Program-made: the position numbers and the translations under genes
Origin: Enhydrobacter aerosaccus
GTDB taxonomy: Bacteria; Pseudomonadota; Alphaproteobacteria; Reyranellales; Reyranellaceae
DNA length: 46,603 nucleotides
NCBI GenBank assembly: GCA_903832005.1
Contig: CAIKZO010000103.1
Coordinates: forward strand, 1-46,603
Direction of reading: 5' to 3'
Shown here: one piece after another, positions 34,080 through 42,330 of the stretch
How positions within the stretch are numbered: the stretch's first letter is position 1
How the letters are laid out: each line of letters begins with the position of its first letter
The notes under the pieces: generated by a model
What the model saw: only the letters and a program-made list of their open reading frames with translations
Database searches by the model: none
Told to the model about the DNA's origin: nothing

Positions 34080-35240
34080 ATGAGACACGCGACAACGATC
34101 GGCCTGGCAGTCGCCATCGCCGCCCTCTCGGTGGGAAGCGCCTCGGCGCAGACCAACGGCGTGACGCCGACCGAGATCCTGCTCGGCTCCCACTCCGACC
34201 TGTCGGGGGTGGCGGCGACCTACGGCATCTCCTCGACCAATGGCGCCAAGATGCGCATCGACGAGGCCAATGCCGCCGGTATCAACGGCCGCAAGATCAA
34301 GTTCATCATCGAGGACGCGGCCTACCAGGTCCCCAAGGCCGTGCAGGCCTGCAACAAGCTGATCCACCGCGACAAGGTCTTCGCTTTCCTGGTGGCCATC
34401 GGCACGCCGATGAACAACGCCTGCTTCAAGGACCAGCTCGCCGCCAACATTCCGAGCCTGTTCCCGATCACTGCGGCGCGATCGATGTTCGAGCCGTTCG
34501 ACCGGCTGAAGTTCTACGCCTCGGCCTCCTACGTCGACCAGGTGCGCTCCGGCATCAACTACCTGGTGAAGGAGAAGGGCAAGAAGGCGGTCTGCGTGAT
34601 GTACCAGGACACCGACTTCGGGAAGGAAATCCTCGAGGGCGCCAAGCTGCAGACCGAGAAACTCGGCATCAAGATCGTCGAGACCGCGACGCACAAACCG
34701 ACCGACCAGGACTTCACCGCGTCGCTCACCAAGCTCAAGGCCGCGAACTGCGACCTGGTCGTGATGGGCACGATCGTGCGCGACACGATCATTCCCTACA
34801 CGGCGGCGCGCAAGTCCGGCTGGGACGTCACCTTCTTCGGCTCGTCGGCCACCTATGACGTCGTCGTCGGTGCAGCGCCGGGCATGGACGGCTTCTACGG
34901 CGCGGGCCTGGTCGAGATGCCTTACGCCGACAGCAAGAACCCCGACATGAGGAAATTCGTCGCCGACTACAAGGCGAAGTTCAACATCGAGCCCAACGTC
35001 GGCGCGGTCTATGGCTACATCGCCGCCGACCTCACCGTGCAGGGCCTGCAGAACGCCGGCAAGGACCTGACCGTCGACAGCTTCGTGAAGGGCATGGAAG
35101 CCATCCACGATTCGCACGACAAGCTGGGCGGCCCGCCGGTCACCTTCGGCCCGAAGATTCGCCAGGGTGCGAATTCTTCCTTCGTCGCCGAGGTCAAGGA
35201 CGGCAAGTGGAACAAGATCACCGAGCCGCTGGGCTTCTAG
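34080..35240 (+). CDS. livK: Periplasmic substrate-binding protein, LivK family
   Basis: The 386-residue protein has a signal peptide (cleavage near residue 22, SASA|QTNG) and a LivK/Leu-Ile-Val-binding fold (ITPTEILLGSHSDLSG-like opening, VDQVRSGINYLV, and the hinge-flanking VVMGTIVRDTI). A GGAGGAAA ribosome site lies four bases from the ATG. It delivers the substrate to LivHMGF. The pocket-lining residues cannot be read for substrate without a model; the CoA ligase beside it points to a carboxylic acid rather than an amino acid. Confidence 0.87.
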   Translation: MRHATTIGLAVAIAALSVGSASAQTNGVTPTEILLGSHSDLSGVAATYGISSTNGAKMRIDEANAAGINGRKIKFIIEDAAYQVPKAVQACNKLIHRDKVFAFLVAIGTPMNNACFKDQLAANIPSLFPITAARSMFEPFDRLKFYASASYVDQVRSGINYLVKEKGKKAVCVMYQDTDFGKEILEGAKLQTEKLGIKIVETATHKPTDQDFTASLTKLKAANCDLVVMGTIVRDTIIPYTAARKSGWDVTFFGSSATYDVVVGAAPGMDGFYGAGLVEMPYADSKNPDMRKFVADYKAKFNIEPNVGAVYGYIAADLTVQGLQNAGKDLTVDSFVKGMEAIHDSHDKLGGPPVTFGPKIRQGANSSFVAEVKDGKWNKITEPLGF

Positions 35241-35303
35241 GGGGCGGCTTCTAACATAATTTCCTTTTAGCGACGGCGCCGGCCCGGTTAAGGTCGGCAC
35301 CGA

Positions 35304-36086
35304 ATGGAACTCAGCGGACAAGTCGCCATCGTCACCGGCGGCGCATCGGGCATCGGTGCGGCGACGGCGACCCTCCTGCACGATGCCGGCGCGACGGTGA
35401 TCGTGACCGACATCGACCTGGCCAAGGATCCGCCGGGCCGCTTCGTCACCCACGACGTCGCCTCCGAAGCCTCATGGCAGGCGCTGCTGGCCGACGTGCT
35501 CAAGACCGCCGGCCGGCTCGACATCCTGATCAACAATGCCGGCATCAGCGGCGGTCCCGGCACGCTGGAAAGCACCACTGTCGAGACCTGGCAAAAGGTC
35601 AACGCGATCAATTCCGAGGGTGTCTTCCTCGGCTGCAAGTACGCAATCGAGGGCATGAAGCAGACCGGCCCGGACAAGTCTGCGTCCAAAGGCTCGATCG
35701 TCAATGTCTCGTCGGTCGCCGCCCTCATCGGTTCGGCGGGACCGGTCGCCTACACTGCCAGCAAGGGCGCCGTACGGCTCCTCACCAAGAGCGTGGCCAT
35801 GCACTGCGCCGAGCAGAAATACGCCATCCGCTGCAACTCGGTGCATCCCGGCGGCGTCGACACGGCGATCTTCAACATACTGTGGCAGACCATGGGCCAC
35901 GAGCAGGGCAAGGCCTATGTCGGCGGCGCCCATCCGATTGGCCGCATGGCCGAATCGGAAGAGCTGGGCGAGCTGCTACTGTGGCTCGCATCGGAACGTT
36001 CGTCGTTCGTGACCGGTGCGGAATTCGTGGCCGACGGCGGCATCACCACCGGTCTGTCGAGGAGGCGGGTCATTGGCGCGCCTTGA
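35304..36086 (+). CDS. Short-chain dehydrogenase/reductase (classical SDR)
   Basis: The 260-residue protein is a classical SDR with TGGASGIG (residues 12-19), NNAG (74-77), Ser in NVSSVAAL and Tyr-x-x-x-Lys in YTASKGA, so the catalytic set is complete. It follows livK by 63 bases and overlaps the next SDR gene by 14 bases. A TTG start was accepted for that next gene, giving tight coupling. It probably oxidises a hydroxyl intermediate of the acid imported and activated by the upstream genes; the role is inferred from order only. Confidence 0.83.
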   Translation: MELSGQVAIVTGGASGIGAATATLLHDAGATVIVTDIDLAKDPPGRFVTHDVASEASWQALLADVLKTAGRLDILINNAGISGGPGTLESTTVETWQKVNAINSEGVFLGCKYAIEGMKQTGPDKSASKGSIVNVSSVAALIGSAGPVAYTASKGAVRLLTKSVAMHCAEQKYAIRCNSVHPGGVDTAIFNILWQTMGHEQGKAYVGGAHPIGRMAESEELGELLLWLASERSSFVTGAEFVADGGITTGLSRRRVIGAP

Positions 36087-36825
36087 AAACAAAGTTGTGC
36101 TGCTGAGCGGCGGCGCCTCGGGCATCGGCGCGGAGACCGCCCGGCTCGTCGTGCGCGAAGGCGGCAAGGCCGTGCTGGCCGATCGCGACGAAGCGAAGGG
36201 CACGGCACTCGCCCGGGAGCTGGGACCGTCGGCGCTGTTCGTGCCGGTCGACGTCACCGAAGAAGCAACTTGGCAAAAGGCCGTCGCCACCACGGTCGAA
36301 GCCTTCGGCGCCCTGCACGGGCTGGTGAACGCCGCCGGCATCGGCGTGCGCAACACGATCGAGGACTGCAGCCTCGAGGACTATAGGCGCGTCAACGACA
36401 TCAACTCGCTGGGCACGTTCCTCGGCTGCAAGTCGGCCTTCGCCGCGATGAAAGCGGCCGGCGGCGGCTCGATCGTCAACATCTCGTCGGTCCTGGGGTT
36501 GCGTGGCTCCTCCGCCGCGATGGCCTATTGCGCCAGCAAGGGCGCGGTGCGCTCGCTTACCAAATACGTGGCGCTCTACGGCGCCTCGTCGAACGTGCGC
36601 TGCAATTCGGTGCATCCAGGCTACATCGACACGCCGATGATCGCGCCGCGCCTCGACCAGGCCGCCGGCAACCGCACCTTCCGCGAGTATCTCGAAGACC
36701 TCCATCCGCTGGGCCGCCTCGGCCGGCCGGATGAAGTGGCGAACATGATCCTGTTCCTGCTGACGGACGAATCGACCTTCTCGACCGGTAGCGAGTTCGT
36801 CTGCGACGGCGGACTGACAGCCTAG
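36073..36825 (+). CDS. Short-chain dehydrogenase/reductase (TTG start)
   Basis: The 250-residue SDR has GGASGIG (residues 13-19), NAAGIG, Ser in NISSVLG and Tyr-x-x-x-Lys in YCASKGA. I set the start at TTG 36073 because GAGGAGGCGGG lies directly before it and the family sequence begins with the next codons (Ala-Arg-Leu-Glu-Asn-Lys). The frame is open upstream only through the preceding SDR gene. About 40 percent of its residues resemble the preceding SDR by eye, consistent with tandem duplication. It is nine bases from the next MFS gene and may be cotranscribed with it. Confidence 0.8.
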   Translation: MARLENKVVLLSGGASGIGAETARLVVREGGKAVLADRDEAKGTALARELGPSALFVPVDVTEEATWQKAVATTVEAFGALHGLVNAAGIGVRNTIEDCSLEDYRRVNDINSLGTFLGCKSAFAAMKAAGGGSIVNISSVLGLRGSSAAMAYCASKGAVRSLTKYVALYGASSNVRCNSVHPGYIDTPMIAPRLDQAAGNRTFREYLEDLHPLGRLGRPDEVANMILFLLTDESTFSTGSEFVCDGGLTA

Positions 36826-36834
36826 GCGTCCGCC

Positions 36835-38088
36835 ATGGCGTCGCACCCGTTTATCGACCTGCTTGCCGACCGAAAGATCCGGTATCTGTGGATCGGCGAG
36901 TGTCTCTCCGCCCTAGGCAATCAACTGAGCGGCATGGCGTTGATCTGGCTTGCCGTCGGATTGGCCGGAAGCGGTGCCGCGCTCCTGACGACGGTCAGCA
37001 ATGCCGTTCTCCTCGCGGTCAGCCTGCTGTCCGGTGCCTTCGTCGATCGCTACCGGCCGAAGACCGTCATGATCGCCACGGACATCGTGTCGGCTTTCTT
37101 CGCCGTGCTGCCGCTCCTGCTTGCTGTCTTCTTTCCCATAAGCCTCGTCAGTCTGGTCCTGTCGATCGTCGGTCTTTCGGCCTGTAGTGCACTGTTTCAG
37201 CCCGCGCTCCAGTCGAGCGTGCCGTCACTCGCCGTCACCACCGGACGCATTCAGGGCCTCAACGGTCTGTTGGATGCGACCTACCGTCTGTCGCGGCTGG
37301 GCGGCCCCTTCCTTGCCGGGATCCTCAGCCTGTTCCTGCCCACGCTTCATTTCCTGACAGCCAATGCGCTGAGCTTCCTGGTATCGGCCGCCGCGATCGC
37401 CCAACTGAACCTGCCCGCCGAGGCGCCGCAGCCCAAACGCGACTCTCACTCGATCTGGGCGCGTCTCCTGCTCGGCGTACACGCCACCGCCGAACACGGC
37501 GAGATACGCCGCATGCTTCTCGCCAATACCCTGATCCTGATGGCGTGGATGCCGGGCCTGATCCTGGGCATGCCGCTCCTGGTGGCGGAGACGGGACTTA
37601 CGGGCCTCGGTCTCGGCGGCCTCAGCGCCGTTGCCGCCTTGATGGGGGCTTATGGCGCCGGCGACTTCCTGTCGAACGTGCTGGTGTCGGCGCATAAGCC
37701 AAAGCGCACCGGGCTCTTCATGTTCGGCGGCTATATCCTGCTCGGCACGATGCTCGCGGCCGTCCCCCTGTTGATGTGGACCGTCCCAGGGACTGCGCGT
37801 CTGCCGGCAATGATGGCCGCCGCCCTCCTCGCCGGAGCGGGCGGCCCGATGTTCTTCCTACCGATGATGACCTACGTCCAGACGCACATCGAGCCGGCGC
37901 GGCTTGCCAGCGTGTTTCGGCTGCGATTTGCGTTGATCTCGGCAGCCATGATGCTCGGCTCCGCCTTGGCACAGCCGCTTTTCGACGCCGTAGGCGCCGG
38001 TCTCGTCATCCTGTCGTGCGGCGCCTTCATCGCAGTGGTCGGCATCGCCGGCGTCCTGTTCTCGCGGGATCTCGAGCAACCCGCCTAA
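36835..38088 (+). CDS. MFS transporter, EntS/MFS_3-like exporter
   Basis: The 417-residue protein has 12 membrane segments and the features of the MFS_3 group: NQLSGMALIWLAVGLAGSGAALL and SGAFVDRYRPKTVMI after helix 2, in place of the DRxGRR motif. This group exports siderophores, macrolides and other metabolites. It lies nine bases after the SDR gene on the same strand, so it may export a product of the liv-linked pathway or simply read through. Confidence 0.8.
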   Translation: MASHPFIDLLADRKIRYLWIGECLSALGNQLSGMALIWLAVGLAGSGAALLTTVSNAVLLAVSLLSGAFVDRYRPKTVMIATDIVSAFFAVLPLLLAVFFPISLVSLVLSIVGLSACSALFQPALQSSVPSLAVTTGRIQGLNGLLDATYRLSRLGGPFLAGILSLFLPTLHFLTANALSFLVSAAAIAQLNLPAEAPQPKRDSHSIWARLLLGVHATAEHGEIRRMLLANTLILMAWMPGLILGMPLLVAETGLTGLGLGGLSAVAALMGAYGAGDFLSNVLVSAHKPKRTGLFMFGGYILLGTMLAAVPLLMWTVPGTARLPAMMAAALLAGAGGPMFFLPMMTYVQTHIEPARLASVFRLRFALISAAMMLGSALAQPLFDAVGAGLVILSCGAFIAVVGIAGVLFSRDLEQPA

Positions 38089-38163
38089 CTCACGCGCGTC
38101 GGGCCCTGGGCGTAATTAGTCTGCGGCGGCTTAGGTACGGGCGGTGTAGACTGCGGTCCGATC

Positions 38164-39072
38164 ATGAAAGCCCGACCGATGTCGCAACGGGCGACCGATA
38201 ATCACGACATGGCGTATTTCGGTGCACCGTCCACCCGGACGCTCGTGACGCGCACGCTCGGGCGCGGCGTCGTCAGCTTCAACCGGCTGCGCGCGGAAGA
38301 CCCGCTCGGACCGATCGACAGCAGCATAGTGGAAGACGCCATCATGATCGCCTACCAGCATCGTGACCTGAAGGCTCACCTCTTCCTCGAGGGCCGCTAC
38401 GTCCAGGTCCCGGGCCCCAGCCAGAATCGGGTGACGATGTACGACTATCGCCGGCATTGGGGCTGCGAAATCAAGACGGCCTACGAGGCGACGAATTTCT
38501 ACATTCCGCGCTCCGTCCTGAACGCCGTCTCGGGCGAGGCCGGGCATTCCGGAGATCTGACCCTCCAGCCGGGACAGAGCGTCGACGATTCTGTGCTGCA
38601 GGGCTTCGTCATGGCCCTGGAAGGCTCCTTCCAGGACTTGCAGCGACCCAACACCCTTTTCCTCGACCACATGGGCTGGGCGCTCGCCGCCTATTGCGCC
38701 CGCACCTATCTCGAGACGGGCAAGGTCGATACGCCCAGCGGCGCTCTCGCACCCTGGCAGGAACGGTTGAGCAAGCAGATGATCGACGCCCGCCTGGACG
38801 GCGACCTGCGGCTGGCGGACCTGGCCGCCGCCTGCGGCCTGTCGGTCGACCACTTCGCGCGCGCCTTCCAGAAGTCGACCTCCCTTCCGCCGCATCGTTG
38901 GCTGATCCTGCGTCGGATCGAACGCGCCCAGCATCTGTTGCTGACCACGCGGTTGTCGGTTTCCGAAATCGCCCTCGAGTCAGGCTTTCACGACCAGAGC
39001 CATTTCACCAACACCTTCACGCGCCACGTCGGCGCGCCTCCGGCGGCCTGGCGCAAGGTGCGCATGGCCTGA
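38164..39072 (+). CDS. AraC-family transcriptional regulator
   Basis: The 302-residue protein has an N-terminal sensing region (residues 1-190) without a recognisable cupin and a C-terminal AraC DNA-binding domain (about 205-300) with two helix-turn-helix motifs: RLADLAAACGLSVDHFARAF and LSVSEIALESGFHDQSHFTNTFTRHVG. The start could be 38164, 38179 or 38209. A two-half-site direct repeat lies ten bases after its stop, in front of the cupin gene. It is transcribed in the same direction as the cupin, catalase-like and AhpD-like genes and is the obvious candidate to control them. A regulator of sensing redox or phenolic compounds would fit, but no ligand can be inferred. Confidence 0.87.
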   Translation: MKARPMSQRATDNHDMAYFGAPSTRTLVTRTLGRGVVSFNRLRAEDPLGPIDSSIVEDAIMIAYQHRDLKAHLFLEGRYVQVPGPSQNRVTMYDYRRHWGCEIKTAYEATNFYIPRSVLNAVSGEAGHSGDLTLQPGQSVDDSVLQGFVMALEGSFQDLQRPNTLFLDHMGWALAAYCARTYLETGKVDTPSGALAPWQERLSKQMIDARLDGDLRLADLAAACGLSVDHFARAFQKSTSLPPHRWLILRRIERAQHLLLTTRLSVSEIALESGFHDQSHFTNTFTRHVGAPPAAWRKVRMA

Positions 39073-39081
39073 TCCCCGGCG

Positions 39082-39115
39082 CCGGTTTCCTGCAACCAGC
39101 ACCGGATTTCTACAA
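39082..39115 (+). promoter_or_regulatory. Candidate AraC-type operator, two direct half-sites
   Basis: CCGGTTTCCTGCAA (39082-39095) and CCGGATTTCTACAA (39102-39115) are direct repeats matching at 11 of 14 positions and offset by 20 bases, about two helical turns. Paired direct half-sites near this spacing are the usual target of AraC-family dimers. They lie in the 76-base gap between the AraC gene and the cupin gene, 34 bases ahead of the cupin ATG. Confidence 0.55.
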
Positions 39116-39148
39116 GAACGAGCCCTGATCCCGCGCGATACAGGCAGG

Positions 39149-39550
39149 ATGAAAAACCTCCGAACGCTGCTGCTCGGCGCGTGCCTGGCCGCCGTCATCG
39201 CGGGCACCGCCTCGGCTGAAGACATCAAGCCGCTGTTCCAACAGGCGCTCCCCAATATCCAGGGCAAGACATTCACCGCCGTCGAGGTCGACTTCGCCCC
39301 GGGCGCGAAGGCGGAGCCCCATCGTCACGGCCAAGCCTTCGTCTATGCCTATGTCCTCGAGGGATCCTTCCGCAGCCAGCTCGCCGGAGAACCGGCGCGC
39401 ACCTACGACGTCGGGCAAAGCTGGTTTGAGCCGCCGGGCGCCGATCACCTGCTGACGGAAAATCTCAGCCCCTCGAAGCCGGCGCGCCTGCTCGTCGTCT
39501 TCGTTTCCAACACTGGCGATCCGCTGAAGACCCCCGAACCCTCCAAGTAA
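39149..39550 (+). CDS. Exported single-domain cupin
   Basis: The 133-residue protein has a signal peptide (residues 1-22, SA|EDIK) and one cupin domain (about 30-130). The metal-binding first motif is seen as PGAKAEPHRHGQAFVYAYVLEG (His59, His61 and a following Gln/Tyr), and the second as PPGADHLLTENL. It would sit in the periplasm and bind a metal; such short exported cupins often act as dioxygenases, isomerases or scavengers. It is the first gene of the candidate AraC-controlled unit, nine bases before the catalase-like gene. Confidence 0.82.
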   Translation: MKNLRTLLLGACLAAVIAGTASAEDIKPLFQQALPNIQGKTFTAVEVDFAPGAKAEPHRHGQAFVYAYVLEGSFRSQLAGEPARTYDVGQSWFEPPGADHLLTENLSPSKPARLLVVFVSNTGDPLKTPEPSK

Positions 39551-39559
39551 GGTCAGCCC

Positions 39560-40468
39560 ATGTCCACGCCCGCTCCGCAGCAGATGGTCGACGCGCTGTA
39601 CAGCGCCTTCGGCGACAATCATTCCCGCGCCGTCCATGCCAAGGGCATCATGGCGCTGGGCACGTTCGAGCCGACCGCGGAGGCCGCGACCCTCACCAAG
39701 GCCGCGCTCTTCTCCGGCAAATCGCTGCCGGTGATGGTGCGGTTCTCGAACTTCACCGGCATTCCCAACATTCCCGACAATATCGGCGACGCCAATCCGA
39801 GGGGCTTCGCGCTGAAGTTCACCCTCGCCGACGGCACGACCAGCGACGTCGTCAGCCACAGTTTCAACGGCTTTCCAACGGCGACCACAGAGGAGTTTCG
39901 TGAACTCCTGTTGGCGATCGGCGCCAGCGGCGCGGGCGTTGCCAAGCCGACCTCGCTCGACAAATTCCTTGCCGCCCATCCCATCGCCACGACGTTCCTG
40001 ACGACGCAAAAGCCGCCGGCGGTGAGCTACGCGACCTTGAGCTACTACGGCGTCAATGCTTTCGAATACACCGCCGCGAACAGCCAGAAATCGTTCGTGC
40101 GATATCGCTTCGTGCCGCGTGACGGCGAGGCGTTCGTGCCGGCGGCCGACCTTCCGGCCAAGGGCCCGAACTACCTGCAGGAGGAGCTGCCACAGCGCCT
40201 CGCAAAGGCGCCCGTGCTGTTCGACTGGTGCGCCCAGATTTCCGGACCGGGCGATGTGATCGGCGACCCGTCGATCGCCTGGCCCGAGAGCCGGCGGCTG
40301 GTGAAACTCGGCACCGTGCGCATCGACCGTCTCGCGCCAGATCCTGCCGCCACCGAGAAGGCGACGATGTTCCGGCCGCTCGACGTGCCGGCCGGCATCG
40401 AGCCCGCCGACCCGATGCTGGGTGTGCGCCAGGCGGCGTATCCGCTATCGTTCCAGCATCGCCAGTAA
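39560..40468 (+). CDS. Small catalase-fold haem protein (SrpA-like)
   Basis: The 302-residue protein matches the minimal catalase group (SrpA/y4iL-like): the distal histidine in VHAKGIMALGTF (His26), the RFSNFTGIPNIPDN and ANPRGFALKFTL segments of the catalase core, and a C-terminal DPMLGVRQAAYPLSFQHRQ that fits the typical tail. It lacks the classic proximal YxDxH segment at the usual place by eye, so haem ligation and true catalase activity are uncertain. There is no signal peptide. It lies between the exported cupin and the AhpD-like gene, with a 20-base gap to the latter. Confidence 0.8.
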   Translation: MSTPAPQQMVDALYSAFGDNHSRAVHAKGIMALGTFEPTAEAATLTKAALFSGKSLPVMVRFSNFTGIPNIPDNIGDANPRGFALKFTLADGTTSDVVSHSFNGFPTATTEEFRELLLAIGASGAGVAKPTSLDKFLAAHPIATTFLTTQKPPAVSYATLSYYGVNAFEYTAANSQKSFVRYRFVPRDGEAFVPAADLPAKGPNYLQEELPQRLAKAPVLFDWCAQISGPGDVIGDPSIAWPESRRLVKLGTVRIDRLAPDPAATEKATMFRPLDVPAGIEPADPMLGVRQAAYPLSFQHRQ

Positions 40469-40488
40469 AGCGTTGGAGCGCGCCGGAC

Positions 40489-40953
40489 ATGAGCCAGAGA
40501 GCAGCCTACGACACATTCGCGGCAGCAGGCATGAAGACGCTGGGCGGCGTCTACATGTACGTCTCCCATTGCGGGCTTGAGAAGACGCTTGTCGATCTCG
40601 TTTATCTCCGCTCGTCGCAGATCAACGGCTGCGCCTACTGCATCGACTCGCATTCGCACGACCTCCTGAAGGAAGGCGTTTCGATCGAAAAGCTCGTGCT
40701 CGTGCCGGCTTGGCGCGAAGCTGGGCCCATTTTCTCTGAGCGCGAGCGGGCGGCATTGGCCTGGGCGGAAGTCGTGACGAACGTCGCCACGACCCATGTG
40801 CCTGATGAGGACTATGCGGCCGCGGTCGCCGTCTTCGGCGAGAAGGGGCTGGCCGACCTGACCATCGCGATCGGGCTGATCAACACCTACAATCGCGTGG
40901 CGATCAGCTTTCGCAAGACTCCGGAATCGGTGAAGGCCCTGGCCTCGGCCTAG
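40489..40953 (+). CDS. Carboxymuconolactone decarboxylase / AhpD-like alkylhydroperoxidase family protein
   Basis: The 154-residue protein has the AhpD-type active site CAYCIDSH (Cys48, Cys51, His55) in the CMD fold, the disulfide pair that reduces organic peroxides in AhpD. The segment AALAWAEVVTNVA and the C-terminal helix are typical of the single-domain family. The ATG 40489 follows a weak site; the open frame extends upstream but through the catalase-like gene. Together with the preceding catalase-like protein it suggests a peroxide-handling unit under AraC control. Confidence 0.83.
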   Translation: MSQRAAYDTFAAAGMKTLGGVYMYVSHCGLEKTLVDLVYLRSSQINGCAYCIDSHSHDLLKEGVSIEKLVLVPAWREAGPIFSERERAALAWAEVVTNVATTHVPDEDYAAAVAVFGEKGLADLTIAIGLINTYNRVAISFRKTPESVKALASA

Positions 40954-41018
40954 CAACGGGCGCCCAACACCTCCGGCTCGGGCTTGCCCGCCCCGGCAAA
41001 TGAGCCGACAGCTGTTGT

Positions 41019-41630
41019 ATGTCCGAGCCGTCCTTCCTTGCCGGGCGGTTTCTGCCGCATCGGATCCTGCCGGGTTGGCTGGGCGAGACGCAGGCAGCGC
41101 GCCTGTTGGCCTACGGTCTGGCCGCCGAGACGCGCTTCACGCCGACCAAGCTCAACGACCACGGCACCGGCCGCCTCGATGCAGTGGTTCGGCAGTCGCG
41201 CGTCTTGAAGGACCTTGGCCCCTTCGCCGGTCCCCTGCGCCGAAAGGCGCTGGCCTTGCAGGCCGGTCTCGAGACGGCATTCGACATGCCGCACACGTCG
41301 GCCAACAGCACGCAGATGGAAATGGTGGCGCACGGTGACGGCGCCTTCTACCGGCCGCATACCGATACTTATACCGGAGACGAGTACACGCCGGGCGGCC
41401 GCCGGCGCATGACCATGGTCTACTATCTCCACCGCAAGCCGCGTGTCTTCACGGGCGGACGGTTGCGCCTGTTCGATCTCGGCGGCGACCAGTCGATCGA
41501 GATCGAGCCGACACACGACAGCCTGCTCATCTTTCCGTCATCGGCGAACCATGAGGTGGAGACGATCTCCTGCCCTCACGGGGCCTTCGCCGACGGTCGC
41601 TTCGCCGTAAACATCTGGCTGTGCGGCTAG
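41019..41630 (+). CDS. 2OG-Fe(II) oxygenase, prolyl 4-hydroxylase-like
   Basis: The 203-residue protein has a complete 2-oxoglutarate/iron site: HTD in YRPHTDTY (His114, Asp116), the distal His in SANHEVETI (His178) and an arginine for 2OG in DGRFAVNIW (Arg194). It resembles the 2OG-Fe(II) oxygenase domain of prolyl 4-hydroxylases, with substrate unknown. It has no good ribosome site before ATG 41019. It is convergent with the small-protein gene, with only four bases between stop codons, and is not clearly part of the AraC-controlled unit. Confidence 0.82.
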   Translation: MSEPSFLAGRFLPHRILPGWLGETQAARLLAYGLAAETRFTPTKLNDHGTGRLDAVVRQSRVLKDLGPFAGPLRRKALALQAGLETAFDMPHTSANSTQMEMVAHGDGAFYRPHTDTYTGDEYTPGGRRRMTMVYYLHRKPRVFTGGRLRLFDLGGDQSIEIEPTHDSLLIFPSSANHEVETISCPHGAFADGRFAVNIWLCG

Positions 41631-41634
41631 ATCT

Positions 41635-41883
41635 CTAGCTCATCGAGCGCTTCATCTCGAAGGCGACCCGCTCCTCCTCGAGATGAGGGTTGAGATCGGG
41701 GAATTCCTCGTAGATCATTCTCGACACGTCGATCAGCTCGGCCATCGCTGTCGCGATTTTTATCATGACCTCGCGTCGACGTTCTCCCGGGACGTTTTCG
41801 CGTACGTGGTCAGCCAAGGCTTGGAGCGGCTGGCGCGTAGCGATCAACATTCCTTCAAGTTCCGCTGCTGAAGTGCGATCCAT
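41635..41883 (-). CDS. Small helical protein of unknown function
   Basis: The 82-residue protein has no recognisable domain. It is rich in Glu, Arg and Met and likely all-helical, with a hydrophobic heptad pattern (LADHVRENV, IKIATAMAELIDVSRMIYEEF). AGGGAG lies seven bases before the ATG. It follows the twin CX3C protein gene by 18 bases on the same strand and is probably cotranscribed. Local base composition is lower in GC than the neighbours, but coding potential and ribosome site support a real gene. Confidence 0.55.
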   Translation of the reverse strand: MDRTSAAELEGMLIATRQPLQALADHVRENVPGERRREVMIKIATAMAELIDVSRMIYEEFPDLNPHLEEERVAFEMKRSMS

Positions 41884-41901
41884 ATTCGGCTCCCTATCGG
41901 T

Positions 41902-42147
41902 CTATCTCGGAAACGGGATGAATGGCTGAATATTCTTGAAGAAGGCACGGCCTTCGCAATGAGCCAGACATTGATCAAACGTGCCAGGCGCTTGCGATCG
42001 AGGGGGCATCAAAATGACGTCAGTACACTTATTTATGCACGCGTTCCTCAGCGCATCGGCAGATCTTTGCTCTCCATCGCTTTGGCGAGGAGAGTCGGGT
42101 CCACGCGACTGCATATGCCAGCCCCATTCGAGAGGGTAGTCACTCAT
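41902..42147 (-). CDS. Small twin CX3C protein of unknown function
   Basis: The 81-residue protein starts at ATG 42147 after the strong site GGAGGAGG; a longer frame from 42282 has no such signal. Its four cysteines form two CX3C pairs, CINKC and CLAHC, separated by 18 residues, an arrangement typical of disulfide-bridged alpha-hairpins or of a small metal site. There is no signal peptide. The N terminus has a Trp-rich stretch (LEWGWHMQ). I recognise no family. The gene lies in a patch of about 45-58 percent GC, below the rest of the window, which suggests acquisition from another source. It is followed by the 82-residue gene. Confidence 0.5.
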   Translation of the reverse strand: MSDYPLEWGWHMQSRGPDSPRQSDGEQRSADALRNACINKCTDVILMPPRSQAPGTFDQCLAHCEGRAFFKNIQPFIPFPR

Positions 42148-42330
42148 GGGCCTCCTCCAAGAGCACAATTCAGATTCGTTCGCATTCAATCGACTCCTTA
42201 TGTGCACGCGAGTGGCCGGCAAGCTCGGGCATAGAAGCCGCTCCCGTACGACGGTCAGGCCACTCGAAGTGCCGTTTATCAAGAGTCGAATATAGCGTTT
42301 TCCGCCATTTTATCAATGCCGAAATTGCGA

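Noticed and set aside
35255..35260. CATAAT in the gap between livK and the first SDR gene
   Set aside because: It resembles a -10 box but no -35 element fits upstream, so an internal promoter is not supported.
32813..35453. Long minus-strand open frames opposite the acyl-CoA synthetase and livK
   Set aside because: Composition and lack of motifs mark them as shadows of the plus-strand genes.
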